64,000 nt of DNA from Sulfitobacter alexandrii (GTDB lineage Bacteria > Pseudomonadota > Alphaproteobacteria > Rhodobacterales > Rhodobacteraceae). Of the stretch, positions 27,801 through 36,638 are shown piece by piece. Under the pieces are notes generated by a model that saw only the letters and a list, made by a program, of their open reading frames with translations, did no database searches and was not told the origin of the DNA. The first letter of the stretch is position 1. Each line of letters opens with the position of its first letter. The DNA is taken from assembly GCF_001886735.1 (NCBI RefSeq), contig NZ_CP018076.1, forward strand, positions 744,001 to 808,000. The letters are read 5' to 3'. The translations under genes and the position numbers were made by a program.

Positions 27801-28271
27801 TCAGGCGTAGACGATCTTGAGAACCTCATAGGATTTTTCGCCCCCCGGTGTTCGCACCTCGACCGAATCGCCTTCTTCCTTTCCGATCAGCGCCCGCGCG
27901 ATGGGCGACTTGATGTTCAGCAGGCCGTCCTCGATCCGGGCTTCGTATTCACCAACGATCTGGTAGGTCTTTTCCTCGTCCGTGTCCTCGTCCACGAGGG
28001 TCACCGTGGCGCCGAACTTGATCGGGCCGGACATCTTGGCAGGGTCGATCACGTCGGCGAGCGAGATCACGCCCTCCAGCTCCTTGATGCGCCCCTCGAT
28101 GAAGGACTGCTTTTCCTTGGCGGAGTGATATTCGGCGTTTTCGGACAGGTCGCCGTGTTCACGGGCTTCGGCGATCGCCTTGATGATGGCGGGGCGCTCG
28201 ACGCTCTTGAGCTGCTTCAGTTCGGCTTCCAGCGCAGTGTGGCCCGCGCGGGTCATTGGGATCTTTTCCAT
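27801..28271 (-). CDS. greA: Transcription elongation factor GreA
   Basis: 156 residues, normal length. Binds the RNA polymerase secondary channel and stimulates cleavage of backtracked transcripts. The N-terminal coiled-coil finger carries the acidic tip [20 protein letters not shown], and the C-terminal FKBP-like domain ends [21 protein letters not shown]. The ATG at 28271 ([19 protein letters not shown]) is the family start; 81 further upstream codons are open but not homologous. GreB would lack this exact pattern. Confidence 0.96.
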   Translation of the reverse strand: MEKIPMTRAGHTALEAELKQLKSVERPAIIKAIAEAREHGDLSENAEYHSAKEKQSFIEGRIKELEGVISLADVIDPAKMSGPIKFGATVTLVDEDTDEEKTYQIVGEYEARIEDGLLNIKSPIARALIGKEEGDSVEVRTPGGEKSYEVLKIVYA

Positions 28272-28404
28272 GGGCTGTCCGTCGACGTAAGGAGGGCCGC
28301 ACCCCGGTCCGTTGCCGGGAGCGGCCTTGATTGATTGGACTCCAAGTGACCCAAAGTTGCATAAGATTGCAAGGGGTCGGTTGAGGATCGGCGCGCTGCC
28401 GCGG

Positions 28405-28785
28405 TCAGGCGTAGCTGACGACCTCGTACTCGATGCCGTCGTCATCGTGAAAATAGAACCGTCGTCCCGGTTCGTAGTCGGCGTGCTTGCCGGTCTTGAA
28501 ACCATGCGCCGCAATCGCCGCTTCGGTGGCGTCCAGATCGTCGACCACCACGGCGATATGGTTCAGGCCGGCGATCCGCGCATAGCTGTCGGTCGCCGCC
28601 CCGGTCGCGCCGGGCGGTGTATAGAGCGCGAGGTACTGGCTCTGCGATCCGACATGGACCGTATGACCCCCGGAAATGGCCTCGCCCTGCCAGCGCACGT
28701 GCCAGCCAAAGAGCTTTTCCATCCACGCGGCCGTCGCCGCCGGATCGGACACGGTGAAATTGGTATGTTCGAGAAGTGCGGTCAT
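28405..28785 (-). CDS. VOC-family (glyoxalase/bleomycin-resistance fold) protein
   Basis: 126 residues, two beta-alpha-beta3 modules: [20 protein letters not shown] opens module one and [18 protein letters not shown] module two, with metal-ligand-type His, and Glu in [11 protein letters not shown] metal-dependent lyase or dioxygenase of unknown substrate. Start ATG 28785 has GGGAG 8 bases upstream. It is divergent from a SoxR-type regulator 81 bp away, which makes it a likely target of that regulator. Confidence 0.8.
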   Translation of the reverse strand: MTALLEHTNFTVSDPAATAAWMEKLFGWHVRWQGEAISGGHTVHVGSQSQYLALYTPPGATGAATDSYARIAGLNHIAVVVDDLDATEAAIAAHGFKTGKHADYEPGRRFYFHDDDGIEYEVVSYA

Positions 28786-28827
28786 CCTTGTCTCCCAAGT
28801 TGTTGCAGTCTCCACGGTAATTGCTAA

Positions 28828-28841
28828 ACCTCACTTTAGGT
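28828..28841. promoter_or_regulatory. Candidate MerR-family operator between the VOC gene and soxR
   Basis: Imperfect dyad ACCTCAC/TTTAGGT in the 81-bp divergent gap. On the minus strand TTGACC (28844-28839) and TACCGT (28819-28814) are 19 bp apart, the over-long spacer typical of MerR-activated promoters, and would drive the VOC gene. The dyad is not centred in that spacer, and the match to the E. coli SoxR box is only partial, so this is tentative. Confidence 0.4.
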
Positions 28842-28866
28842 CAAGGTATTTTCGGGAGGGAATTGC

Positions 28867-29322
28867 ATGGCGGTGAACGAGGGCTTGTCGATCGGCGCGC
28901 TGGCGGACAGGACCGGGCTGGCGGTATCGGCGATCCGGTATTACGAGGCGCAGGGCCTGATCCGGCCCTGGCGCAATGCGGGCGGCCAGCGGCGGTTCCA
29001 GCGTGCCGACCTGCGCCGCCTGAGTTTCGTGATGATCGCGCAGCAGTTCGGCTTCACGCTTCCGCAGATCAAGTCGGAACTGGACCGCCTGCCGGGAGGC
29101 CGTACCCCGACAAAGGCGGACTGGGCGCGGATCAGCGCCGGCTTCAGGGCGGCGTTGGATCAGCGGATCGACGCGATGATCCGGCTCCGCGACAACCTCG
29201 ACGGCTGCATCGGGTGCGGCTGCCTCAGCCTCGACACCTGCGCGCTTTACAACCCCGCGGATCGCGCTGCGGCGCTGGGGCAGGGGCCGCGCTACCTGAT
29301 GGGCGATCAGCCCGCATCCTGA
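28867..29322 (+). CDS. soxR: Redox-sensitive MerR-family activator SoxR
   Basis: 151 residues. N-terminal MerR winged helix (SIGALADRTGLAVSAIRYYE), dimerisation helix, and the [2Fe-2S] cysteine set C114-x2-C117-x-C119-x5-C125 (CIGCGCLSLDTC), which defines SoxR within the MerR family. The cluster senses redox-cycling compounds or superoxide. No soxS is near; outside enterobacteria SoxR acts directly on few genes, here probably the divergent VOC gene. GGGAGGG precedes the ATG. Confidence 0.93.
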   Translation: MAVNEGLSIGALADRTGLAVSAIRYYEAQGLIRPWRNAGGQRRFQRADLRRLSFVMIAQQFGFTLPQIKSELDRLPGGRTPTKADWARISAGFRAALDQRIDAMIRLRDNLDGCIGCGCLSLDTCALYNPADRAAALGQGPRYLMGDQPAS

Positions 29323-29485
29323 TCCCCGGCGGCGGCTTTCGGGGAACGTGTGCGGCGGCGGCGCGTTCCTTATCGGTGGCGCGGCGATATGCCCGAAATT
29401 TCACGCGACGTCCCGATTGCATTGGGACGTGGCGTGGTTTAGCCACGTCGAAACCTTTTATGTTGCCTTGGAGGGAGCGCCGAGC

Positions 29486-31138
29486 ATGGCCGATATCGAA
29501 CGCGAAGCAATGGAATACGATGTGGTCATCGTGGGCGCCGGGCCCGCAGGTCTGTCGGCCGCAATCCGGCTCAAGCAACTTGACGCCGACTGCAATGTGG
29601 TCGTGCTCGAGAAAGGGTCGGAAGTGGGCGCACACATCCTGTCGGGCGCGGTCCTCGATCCCTGCGGTCTCGACGCGCTGATCCCCGACTGGAAGGAAAA
29701 GGGCGCACCTCTGAACGTCCCGGTCAAGGAAGACAATTTCTACATGCTGGGCGAGGCGGGCAAGGTGCGGGTGCCGAACTTCCCCATGCCGCCGCTGATG
29801 AACAACCACGGCAACTACATCGTGTCCATGGGCAACGTCTGCCGCTGGATGGCCGAACAGGCCGAGGAACTGGGCGTCGAGGTGTTCCCCGGCATGGCCT
29901 GCTCCAAACTGGTGTTTGGCGACAACGGCGAGGTCAAGGGCGTCGTCGCGGGCGAAATGGGCATCGGTGCCGACGGCGAACCCGGCCCCAGCTATGAGCC
30001 GGGGATGGAGCTGCACGGCAAGTATGTCTTCCTGTCCGAGGGCGTGCGCGGCAGCCTGTCCAAGCAGGTGATCGCCAAGTATGGCCTGGACGAGGGCAAG
30101 GAGCCGCAGAAATACGGCCTCGGCATGAAGGAGATCTGGGAGATCGACCCGGAAAAGCACCGCGAAGGCACCGTGACCCACACAATGGGCTGGCCGCTGG
30201 GCAAGAACGCGGGCGGCGGATCGTTCATCTACCATCTCGACAACAACCAGGTCTACGTCGGCTTCGTGGTGCACCTGGGCTACAAGAACCCCCATGTCTT
30301 CCCCTACATGGAATTCCAGCGGTTCAAGCATCACCCGATGGTCAAGGAACTGCTGGAGGGCGGCAAGCGCGTGGCCTACGGCGCGCGGGCGATCACCGAA
30401 GGCGGCTACCAGTCGATGCCCAAGATGGTGGCGCCGGGTGTCGCGCTGTTGGGCTGTTCCGTGGGCATGGTCAACGTGCCGCGCATCAAGGGCAACCACA
30501 ACGCGATGCTGTCCGGCAAGGCAGCGGCGGAAGCGGCCTTCGAGGCGATGTCCGCCGGCCGCTCCGGCGACGAGCTGACCGACTACGAGACCGAGGTGCG
30601 CGAGGGCGAGATCGGCAAGGACCTCAAGAAGGTGCGCAATGTCAAACCGCTCTGGTCCAAGTACGGCCTGACCACGTCGCTCGCCGTCGGCGGCTTCGAC
30701 ATGTGGTGCAACACCTTCGGATTTTCCCTGCTCGGGACGATGGGCCATGGAAAATCGGATGCTGAGGTGACCGAAAAGGCCTCCAAGCACAAGCCGATCG
30801 ACTATCCCAAGCCCGACGGCAAGCTCAGCTTTGACCGGCTGACCAACGTGTCCTTCTCCTTTACCAACCACGAGGAAAGCCAGCCGGCACACCTCAAGCT
30901 GAAGGATCCCGACCTGCCGGTGAAGGTGAACCTGCCGGAATACGATGGCCCGTCCGCCCGGTACTGCCCGGCGGGAGTCTACGAGTTCGTGAAGGACGAC
31001 AAGACCGGCGAGGACCGTTTTGTCATCAACTTCCAGAACTGCGTGCACTGCAAGACCTGCGACATCAAGGATCCCAAGCAGAATATCGTCTGGACCACGC
31101 CGCAGGGCGGTGACGGGCCGAACTACCCGAACATGTGA
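29486..31138 (+). CDS. Electron transfer flavoprotein-ubiquinone oxidoreductase
   Basis: 550 residues, normal length. Membrane-associated FAD/[4Fe-4S] enzyme passing electrons from ETF (fed by acyl-CoA dehydrogenases) to ubiquinone. N-terminal dinucleotide motif VVIVGAGPAGLSAA at ~13-26; C-terminal ferredoxin-like domain with CPAGVYEF and NCVHCKTCDIKDP supplying the cluster cysteines. ATG 29486 (MADIEREAMEYDVV) is chosen, with GGAGGGAG upstream; the open 46-codon extension upstream is not homologous. It fits functionally with the long acyl-CoA dehydrogenase at 17.4 kb. Confidence 0.95.
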   Translation: MADIEREAMEYDVVIVGAGPAGLSAAIRLKQLDADCNVVVLEKGSEVGAHILSGAVLDPCGLDALIPDWKEKGAPLNVPVKEDNFYMLGEAGKVRVPNFPMPPLMNNHGNYIVSMGNVCRWMAEQAEELGVEVFPGMACSKLVFGDNGEVKGVVAGEMGIGADGEPGPSYEPGMELHGKYVFLSEGVRGSLSKQVIAKYGLDEGKEPQKYGLGMKEIWEIDPEKHREGTVTHTMGWPLGKNAGGGSFIYHLDNNQVYVGFVVHLGYKNPHVFPYMEFQRFKHHPMVKELLEGGKRVAYGARAITEGGYQSMPKMVAPGVALLGCSVGMVNVPRIKGNHNAMLSGKAAAEAAFEAMSAGRSGDELTDYETEVREGEIGKDLKKVRNVKPLWSKYGLTTSLAVGGFDMWCNTFGFSLLGTMGHGKSDAEVTEKASKHKPIDYPKPDGKLSFDRLTNVSFSFTNHEESQPAHLKLKDPDLPVKVNLPEYDGPSARYCPAGVYEFVKDDKTGEDRFVINFQNCVHCKTCDIKDPKQNIVWTTPQGGDGPNYPNM

Positions 31139-31189
31139 TGCGGGCGAAGGCGGGGGTGACCCCGCCTTATTCGTTTCAGCCGGTCGCGC

Positions 31190-32074
31190 TCACCTCCGAC
31201 CGCCCGGCGTGCGTCCAGTCACCTGGCGGAACACGGACGTCATGTGCGACTGGCTGGAAAACCCGCAGTCCAGCGCAATTTCGGCAAGGCCTGCGGTGGT
31301 GTCCATGGCGATACGTTCCTGCGCCCGCGCCACGCGCAGGGCCAGCACATGGGCATACACGGTTCGCCCTGTGGTCTGTCGAAACAACCTTGCAAAGCGG
31401 GCGGTGCCCATGCCCGCGACCTTGGCAAGGTCAGCGACGCGCAGGGTGCCGTCCAGGCCTTCGTTGATATAGTCATCGACTGACTTGAGAACTGCCGGGG
31501 AAAGGCGGTCGCCCCGTTCCGGCGTTCGCCGCTGCTGCGCCAGGAAGGTCAGGCGGTCCACGACAAGGTGCAGGGCGCTGTCCGCAAAGAGGCTGTAGCC
31601 GGTGCTGTCTTCCCCCTCGCGCCAGAGCGTTGTGCAGAGCTGAAGCAGCAAGTCGTCCCGAAACGGCGCGGCATAGAGTGGACCAAGCCTGCCCAGTCTT
31701 TCCCGCGCGCAGGTTTCTTCGCCGTCGAACAGGCTGACGGGAAGACACAAGCCGATGAACGCATGTGGACCGGACAAGGTGACATCCGACGCGGTGTCTG
31801 GCGGGACGAGGGTCAGATCCTGGCTGCGCCATGGGCCGACCCAGCGACCGCACCCCCAGTCGAACTGCGCCTCGCGCGTGCCACGGGTCGCCAGATAGAG
31901 CAGGACGTTGGGCATCGCGGGGTCGGGGAAATGGCCTGCCGGTTGCCGGGCAGAGAACAGGCTGACCGGCGCTTGTCCCACGATCTTCCGGTCGATCATG
32001 TAACGGGCGTAGGGGCCGCGCCGGTAGAAATCGGCGTGGTCCGCGAAAGCGGAGGCATCTGTGGGCTGAGTCAT
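31190..32074 (-). CDS. AraC-family transcriptional regulator
   Basis: 294 residues from ATG 32074. N-terminal ~180 residues are a variable sensing domain; the C-terminal ~100 residues hold the double helix-turn-helix: LRVADLAKVAGMGTARFARL for the first and GLAEIALDCGFSSQSHMTSV for the second, then FRQVTGRTPGGRR. The effector and targets are unknown; convergent with ETF-QO and divergent from the small exported protein 32210-32632. The frame is open for 120 codons further upstream, without homologous look. Confidence 0.88.
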   Translation of the reverse strand: MTQPTDASAFADHADFYRRGPYARYMIDRKIVGQAPVSLFSARQPAGHFPDPAMPNVLLYLATRGTREAQFDWGCGRWVGPWRSQDLTLVPPDTASDVTLSGPHAFIGLCLPVSLFDGEETCARERLGRLGPLYAAPFRDDLLLQLCTTLWREGEDSTGYSLFADSALHLVVDRLTFLAQQRRTPERGDRLSPAVLKSVDDYINEGLDGTLRVADLAKVAGMGTARFARLFRQTTGRTVYAHVLALRVARAQERIAMDTTAGLAEIALDCGFSSQSHMTSVFRQVTGRTPGGRR

Positions 32075-32209
32075 TTTCTGTTCCGGACCAGAGAGTCGAA
32101 TCCTAACAAGGCGTCCGTGATCCTGAAAGACCGCGCTGTGGTGTCGGCCTAATCTGGCCGAGCCGGGGCGCTCCCGCCCGGGCCACTTGAAACAGAGGCT
32201 GTGAATACA

Positions 32210-32632
32210 ATGAATTTCATCGGATCGACGCTTGGGGCGCTCTGCGGGATGCTGGCGGTTTGTATCGGAGCCGCCGCGCAAGAGCTGGCTTTCGAGGAGG
32301 ACGGGCCGTTTCGTCCCGGAGAGGGGTTCGGCACCCCGGCCACCTGCGAAACCATGCCCGACTGGATCGACAGGGCACCCGATATCGGAGGCCGGATCAG
32401 CATGGTGATTGAAGGCCCCATCACGCAAAGCCATTGGGACGGGGCACTGGCCTATCTCATCATGTGCGACCCGCAGGAGGTTCAGGTGATGTGCGTCACC
32501 TACTACCCCCAGGAGGTGACGGGCGAGCCGGTGCAGTTCGCGGGGGGGTACAATCGCGCGGGAGAGCGCCAGATCGTTCTGGATCCCTGCCTGACCTACC
32601 CGGTGGAGGGCGAGCCGGTGGGTGTGGATTGA
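32210..32632 (+). CDS. Small exported hypothetical protein
   Basis: 140 residues from ATG 32210, which has GAGG about 10 bases upstream (a GTG three codons earlier is the alternative). Signal peptide ~1-25, ending GAAAQ. The mature part has four cysteines (ATCET, MCDP, VMCV, PCLT), allowing two disulfides. Not recognised. The gene lies between the divergent AraC regulator and the TPR gene, and could be a regulator target. Confidence 0.65.
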   Translation: MNFIGSTLGALCGMLAVCIGAAAQELAFEEDGPFRPGEGFGTPATCETMPDWIDRAPDIGGRISMVIEGPITQSHWDGALAYLIMCDPQEVQVMCVTYYPQEVTGEPVQFAGGYNRAGERQIVLDPCLTYPVEGEPVGVD

Positions 32633-32753
32633 GCCGGACGGCCCGCCGTCCGCGTGCCTTTGCTCACAGCTGTGTCATGGCGGGGCTGCGGCATTGCGCT
32701 TGGCGCTGGACCTGATAGCCTTTCGCAAATTCCCGATGAGAGGCAGTAGCGAT

Positions 32754-34469
32754 ATGTTGAGACTTGTGCTGAGTACGGTTGCCGTTCTTGCAGCAGGGAC
32801 CATGCTGACGCCGCCGGCGCAGGCGCAGTCGGTCGCGGGATCCTACCTTGCCGGGCGTCATGCCGCCGTGAACAGTGACTACGAGGAAGCGGCGCGCTAC
32901 TACACCGAGGCGCTGGCACAGGACCCCACCAATGCGGAACTGATGGAAAGCGGCACGCTGGCGCTGCTGTCGTTGGGGGATGTGGAAAAGGCATTGCCGC
33001 TGGCCCGCGCGCTCGAGGAAAAGAACCACCGCAGCCAGGTGGCCCGGCTCGTGCTGACCGCGGATCTTGCCAAGAAGGGCGACTACCAGGCCCTGCTCGA
33101 ACGCGGAGACGACCCCACGGGGATCGGCCCGTGGGTGGACGGGCTCGTGAAGGCCTGGGCGTACATGGGCGCGGGTGACGTTACCTCTGCCATGTCGGCC
33201 TTCGACACCCTGAGCGAAGAGCCGGGAATGCAGGGGTTCGTGATGTATCACAAGGCGCTCGCCCTGGCGAGCGTGGGGGACTACGAAGGGGCCGAAGAGA
33301 TTTTCGGCGAGGGGCTGGTGGGGGCCGCCGGGCAGACCCGGCGCGGCGTCATGGCCCATGCCGAGATTCTGGCGCAGCTTGAAAAGCCGGAAGAGGCGCT
33401 GACCCTGATCCGGACCAGCTTTGGCGCCGGAACGGACCCCGAACTCGACATGCTGATCGACGCGCTGGAGGCGGGTGATCCCGTTCCCTTCACCCATGTG
33501 CCGGACCCGCTTGCCGGCATGGCCGAGGTCTTCTTCACTTTTTCCGCCGTTCTCAAGAGCGAGGATGCGGGCGACTATTACGTCCTGCTGTATTCGCGCG
33601 TGGCCCGCTACCTGCGGCCCGATCACATGGACGCCCTGCTGCTGACCGCCGAGTTGCTCGAGAATCTCGGTCAGTTCGATCTCGCGATCGAGGAATTCGC
33701 CGCCGTACCTTCGGACAATCCCACCTATCACGCGGCAGAACTGGGCCGTGCCGGGGCGCTGCGCCGGTCGGGACGGGAGGATCAGGCGATCGAAGTGCTG
33801 AACCAACTGGCACGCAGCCACGGCGACCTTGCCGTCGTGCATTCCACGCTGGGGGACATCCTGCGTGGGCAGGAAGATTGGGCCGGGGCCATCGCGGCTT
33901 ACGACCGGGCCATCGAACGCGTGTCAGACGACACCCGCATGCGCTGGGTGCTCTACTACTCCCGTGGCATCGCGCACGAGCGCTCCGGCGACATGGACGA
34001 GGCCGAGGCGGATTTCCGCGCCGCGCTGGAGATCAACCCCGAGCAGCCCCAGGTGCTGAACTATCTGGGGTATTCCCTGGTCGAGCAGCAGCGCAATCTG
34101 GACGAGGCGCTGGACATGATCGAACGCGCGGTCGCGGCCAGCCCCGATTCCGGCTACATCGTGGATTCACTCGGCTGGGTGCTTTACCGCCTCGGCCGCT
34201 ACGACGAGGCGGTGGACCAGATGGAACGGGCGGTGGAACTGCTGGCCGTCGATCCGGTCATCAACGATCATCTGGGTGATGTCTATTGGGCGGTGGGCCG
34301 CAAGCGCGAGGCCGAATTCCAGTGGCGGCGGGCGATCTCCTTCGTCGATCCCGAGGATGACGACGGCGAGGCCGATCCGGACCGCATCCGCCGCAAGCTG
34401 GAAGTGGGGCTTGACGCAGTGCTGGAAGAAGAGGGCGCGGAGCCCTTGAAAACCAGCAGCGATATCTAA
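32754..34469 (+). CDS. Exported tetratricopeptide-repeat protein
   Basis: 571 residues. Signal peptide 1-25 (PPAQAQ), then TPR units along nearly the whole length, e.g. AARYYTEALAQDPTNAEL (~44-61), DWAGAIAAYDRAIERVSDDT (~375-394), DEAEADFRAALEINPEQPQV and DEAVDQMERAVELLAVDP. A periplasmic or outer-membrane scaffold role is inferred from export plus TPRs; the partner is unknown. ATG 32754 is preferred over the in-frame extension to 32622 because it opens the signal peptide. ispE starts 7 bp after its stop, so the two are probably cotranscribed. Confidence 0.85.
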   Translation: MLRLVLSTVAVLAAGTMLTPPAQAQSVAGSYLAGRHAAVNSDYEEAARYYTEALAQDPTNAELMESGTLALLSLGDVEKALPLARALEEKNHRSQVARLVLTADLAKKGDYQALLERGDDPTGIGPWVDGLVKAWAYMGAGDVTSAMSAFDTLSEEPGMQGFVMYHKALALASVGDYEGAEEIFGEGLVGAAGQTRRGVMAHAEILAQLEKPEEALTLIRTSFGAGTDPELDMLIDALEAGDPVPFTHVPDPLAGMAEVFFTFSAVLKSEDAGDYYVLLYSRVARYLRPDHMDALLLTAELLENLGQFDLAIEEFAAVPSDNPTYHAAELGRAGALRRSGREDQAIEVLNQLARSHGDLAVVHSTLGDILRGQEDWAGAIAAYDRAIERVSDDTRMRWVLYYSRGIAHERSGDMDEAEADFRAALEINPEQPQVLNYLGYSLVEQQRNLDEALDMIERAVAASPDSGYIVDSLGWVLYRLGRYDEAVDQMERAVELLAVDPVINDHLGDVYWAVGRKREAEFQWRRAISFVDPEDDDGEADPDRIRRKLEVGLDAVLEEEGAEPLKTSSDI

Positions 34470-34476
34470 GCGACAG

Positions 34477-35385
34477 GTGGCTGAAGTAACCGCGCGCGCC
34501 CGGGTGCGCGCCCCCGCCAAGATCAACCTGACACTTCACATCACCGGCAAGCGGGACGACGGATATCACCTGCTGGATTCGCTCGTGGTTTTCGCCGACG
34601 TGGGCGACCGGCTGGAATACACCGTTGGCGGGCCGCTGTCCCTGTCGATCACGGGCCCGGAAGCCGGTGGGCTGGAGGCGGGGCCGTCGAACCTCGTGCT
34701 GCGGGCGGCGTCGCTGGCGGAAGCCGATGGCGGCCGCTTCAAGCTGGAAAAGAACCTGCCGGTGTCCTCCGGCATCGGAGGCGGCTCCGCCGATGCCGCC
34801 GCTGCGGTGCGCGTGCTCCTCGCGATGGGGGCGTCGGGCGGTGCGCAGGCAGCCGCAGTCGACCCGGCCGCCCGCTTTCTGCCGCTGGGGGCGGACGTTC
34901 CCGTCTGCCTCGACTGCCGCCCGGTCCGGATGCAGGGCATCGGAGAGATCCTGACGCCGATGCCCGACCTTCCGGGCCTGCACGCCGTCCTGATCAACCC
35001 GCGCGTGGCCTTGGCCACCCCGGTCGTCTTCCGTGAACTTCAACGCGCCGAAAACGCGCCGATGCCGGCCACTCTGCCCGATTTCGAAGGCCGCCGCCAT
35101 CTCGTGTCGTGGCTGCGAGACCAACGCAACGACCTTCAGGAAGCGGCCCTTTCTCTGGTGCCCGCCATCGGCGATGTTCTCGCCGCGCTGGAAGGCGCGC
35201 AGGGCTGTCTGCTGGCCCGGATGTCGGGATCGGGCGCGACCTGCTTCGGGCTGTTCGACCACGCGGCATCGGCGAAAACGGCGGCGGCGCGCATTTCGGA
35301 CCGGCACCCGCACTGGTGGGTGACACCGACGCAACTGGGCGACATGCAGGCGCTGTCGCAGCCGCGGATCAGCCGATCCGGCTGA
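34477..35385 (+). CDS. ispE: 4-(cytidine 5'-diphospho)-2-C-methyl-D-erythritol kinase
   Basis: 302 residues. GHMP kinase of the MEP isoprenoid pathway. N-terminal APAKINLTLHITGKRDDGYH is the IspE signature; the ATP-binding glycine loop is LPVSSGIGGGSADAAAAV; MSGSGATCFGLF is the C-terminal GHMP motif. Start GTG at 34477. Its 3' end overlaps the convergent polyprenyl synthase by 17 bp; both serve isoprenoid synthesis. Confidence 0.94.
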   Translation: MAEVTARARVRAPAKINLTLHITGKRDDGYHLLDSLVVFADVGDRLEYTVGGPLSLSITGPEAGGLEAGPSNLVLRAASLAEADGGRFKLEKNLPVSSGIGGGSADAAAAVRVLLAMGASGGAQAAAVDPAARFLPLGADVPVCLDCRPVRMQGIGEILTPMPDLPGLHAVLINPRVALATPVVFRELQRAENAPMPATLPDFEGRRHLVSWLRDQRNDLQEAALSLVPAIGDVLAALEGAQGCLLARMSGSGATCFGLFDHAASAKTAAARISDRHPHWWVTPTQLGDMQALSQPRISRSG

Positions 35386-36367
35386 CGACGTACTCGGCAA
35401 GGTCAGACAGCATTTCCCGCACCGGATGATCGGGCAGGGGGGCCAGCGCCGACCGGGCTTTTTCTGCCCAGTTGCGGGCTTCGCGCTCTGTCTCCATCAG
35501 GGCGTCGTGGCGGTGGAGCAGTCCAAGTGCGGTATCGAGATCGCCTTCTTCCTGCCGACCTTTCTCGATGGTGCGCACCCAGAATGCGCGCTCCTCCGCG
35601 TCGGCCTTTGCCACCGCCTTGATGACCGGGAGTGTCAGCTTGCGTTCGCGGAAATCGTCGCCGACGTTCTTGCCCGTGGCATCCGATTGACCGCGGTAGT
35701 CCAGCAGGTCGTCCACGATCTGGAAAGCGACGCCAAGCGCGTCGCCATAGTCGAAAAGGGCGCGCACATGATCTTCGGGCGCGTCGGCGATCACGCCGCC
35801 CACCCCCGTCGCGGCGGAGAAAAGGGCCGCCGTCTTGCCCCGCACCACCTGCAGATAGACGCTCTCGTCGGTCGCGAGATTCTGCGCCGCGGTCAACTGT
35901 AGCACCTCGCCCTCGGCGATCGTCGCGGCGGCGTTCGACAGGATCCGCATCACCCGCATGGATCCGGGTTCCGTCATCAGCTGGAAGGATCGGGCGAACA
36001 GGTAATCTCCGACGAGAACCGACGACTGGTTGTCCCACAGCAGGTTCGCGGTGGGCCGCCCACGCCGCTGCGCGCTCTCGTCGACCACGTCGTCGTGCAG
36101 CAGGGTGGCGGTGTGGATGAACTCCACCGTTGCGGCAAGGTGGACGTGATAGGGACCGTCATAGCCGCACATCCGCGCCGCGGCGAGGGTCAGCATGGGG
36201 CGCAGTCGCTTGCCGCCCGCCTCGACCAGATGGGCCGTGACTTCGGGGATGCGCGGCGCGTGTTCCGACGCCATCCGCTCGCGGATCAGTGCGCCGACCG
36301 CGGTCATGTCCTCGGAGAGGTAGGTGGCCAGCCTGTCGTGCGGTTTCGCCTTTGTCGCGATATTCAT
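35369..36367 (-). CDS. All-trans polyprenyl diphosphate synthase (ubiquinone side chain)
   Basis: 332 residues from ATG 36367. Adds isopentenyl diphosphate units to an allylic primer to make the ubiquinone tail; deca- or octaprenyl length cannot be read directly. First aspartate-rich motif LLHDDVVDES (DDVVD at 92-96) and second FQIVDDLLDY near 215-225, with GGKRLRPML near 51-59. Bulky residues before the first motif are small (TATLL), which suits a long-chain product. Named IspB/DdsA in relatives. Overlaps ispE by 17 bp at the 3' end. Confidence 0.9.
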   Translation of the reverse strand: MNIATKAKPHDRLATYLSEDMTAVGALIRERMASEHAPRIPEVTAHLVEAGGKRLRPMLTLAAARMCGYDGPYHVHLAATVEFIHTATLLHDDVVDESAQRRGRPTANLLWDNQSSVLVGDYLFARSFQLMTEPGSMRVMRILSNAAATIAEGEVLQLTAAQNLATDESVYLQVVRGKTAALFSAATGVGGVIADAPEDHVRALFDYGDALGVAFQIVDDLLDYRGQSDATGKNVGDDFRERKLTLPVIKAVAKADAEERAFWVRTIEKGRQEEGDLDTALGLLHRHDALMETEREARNWAEKARSALAPLPDHPVREMLSDLAEYVVSRIG

Positions 36368-36422
36368 GGCTTTACCCCACCCAAGGCTCGACAAACGGGC
36401 GCGCATGGCCCAGATCACTGTA

Positions 36423-36638
36423 ATGAAGGAACTTTTGCGCAGCACCGACATGACGACCATCGCCTTTGCCACCGCCCTTCTCAGGGGCGAGGATATAGCC
36501 TGCTTCGAGATGGACGTAAACATGAGCGTTCTCGAAGGGGGCATCGGAATCTTTCCGCGCCGGCTGATGGTCCATCCCGACGATCACGCGGCAGCGGTTC
36601 AGGTTCTTCGGGACAACGACATTCCCCTGGGCCTGTGA
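36423..36638 (+). CDS. DUF2007 family small protein
   Basis: 71 residues (MKELLRSTDMTTIAFATALL to the end), a single DUF2007-type ferredoxin-like fold with a possible metal- or signal-binding function that is not known. Start chosen by resemblance to relatives beginning MKELL; an upstream ATG at 36405 is possible. No strong Shine-Dalgarno. The stop overlaps the GTG of the next methyltransferase gene, so the pair is translationally coupled. Divergent from the polyprenyl synthase. Confidence 0.82.
   Translation: MKELLRSTDMTTIAFATALLRGEDIACFEMDVNMSVLEGGIGIFPRRLMVHPDDHAAAVQVLRDNDIPLGL

Noticed and set aside
32085..32110. TPsiC-like GAGTCGAATCC suggesting a tRNA
   Set aside because: No acceptor, D or anticodon stem can be folded around it; it lies in the araC upstream region.
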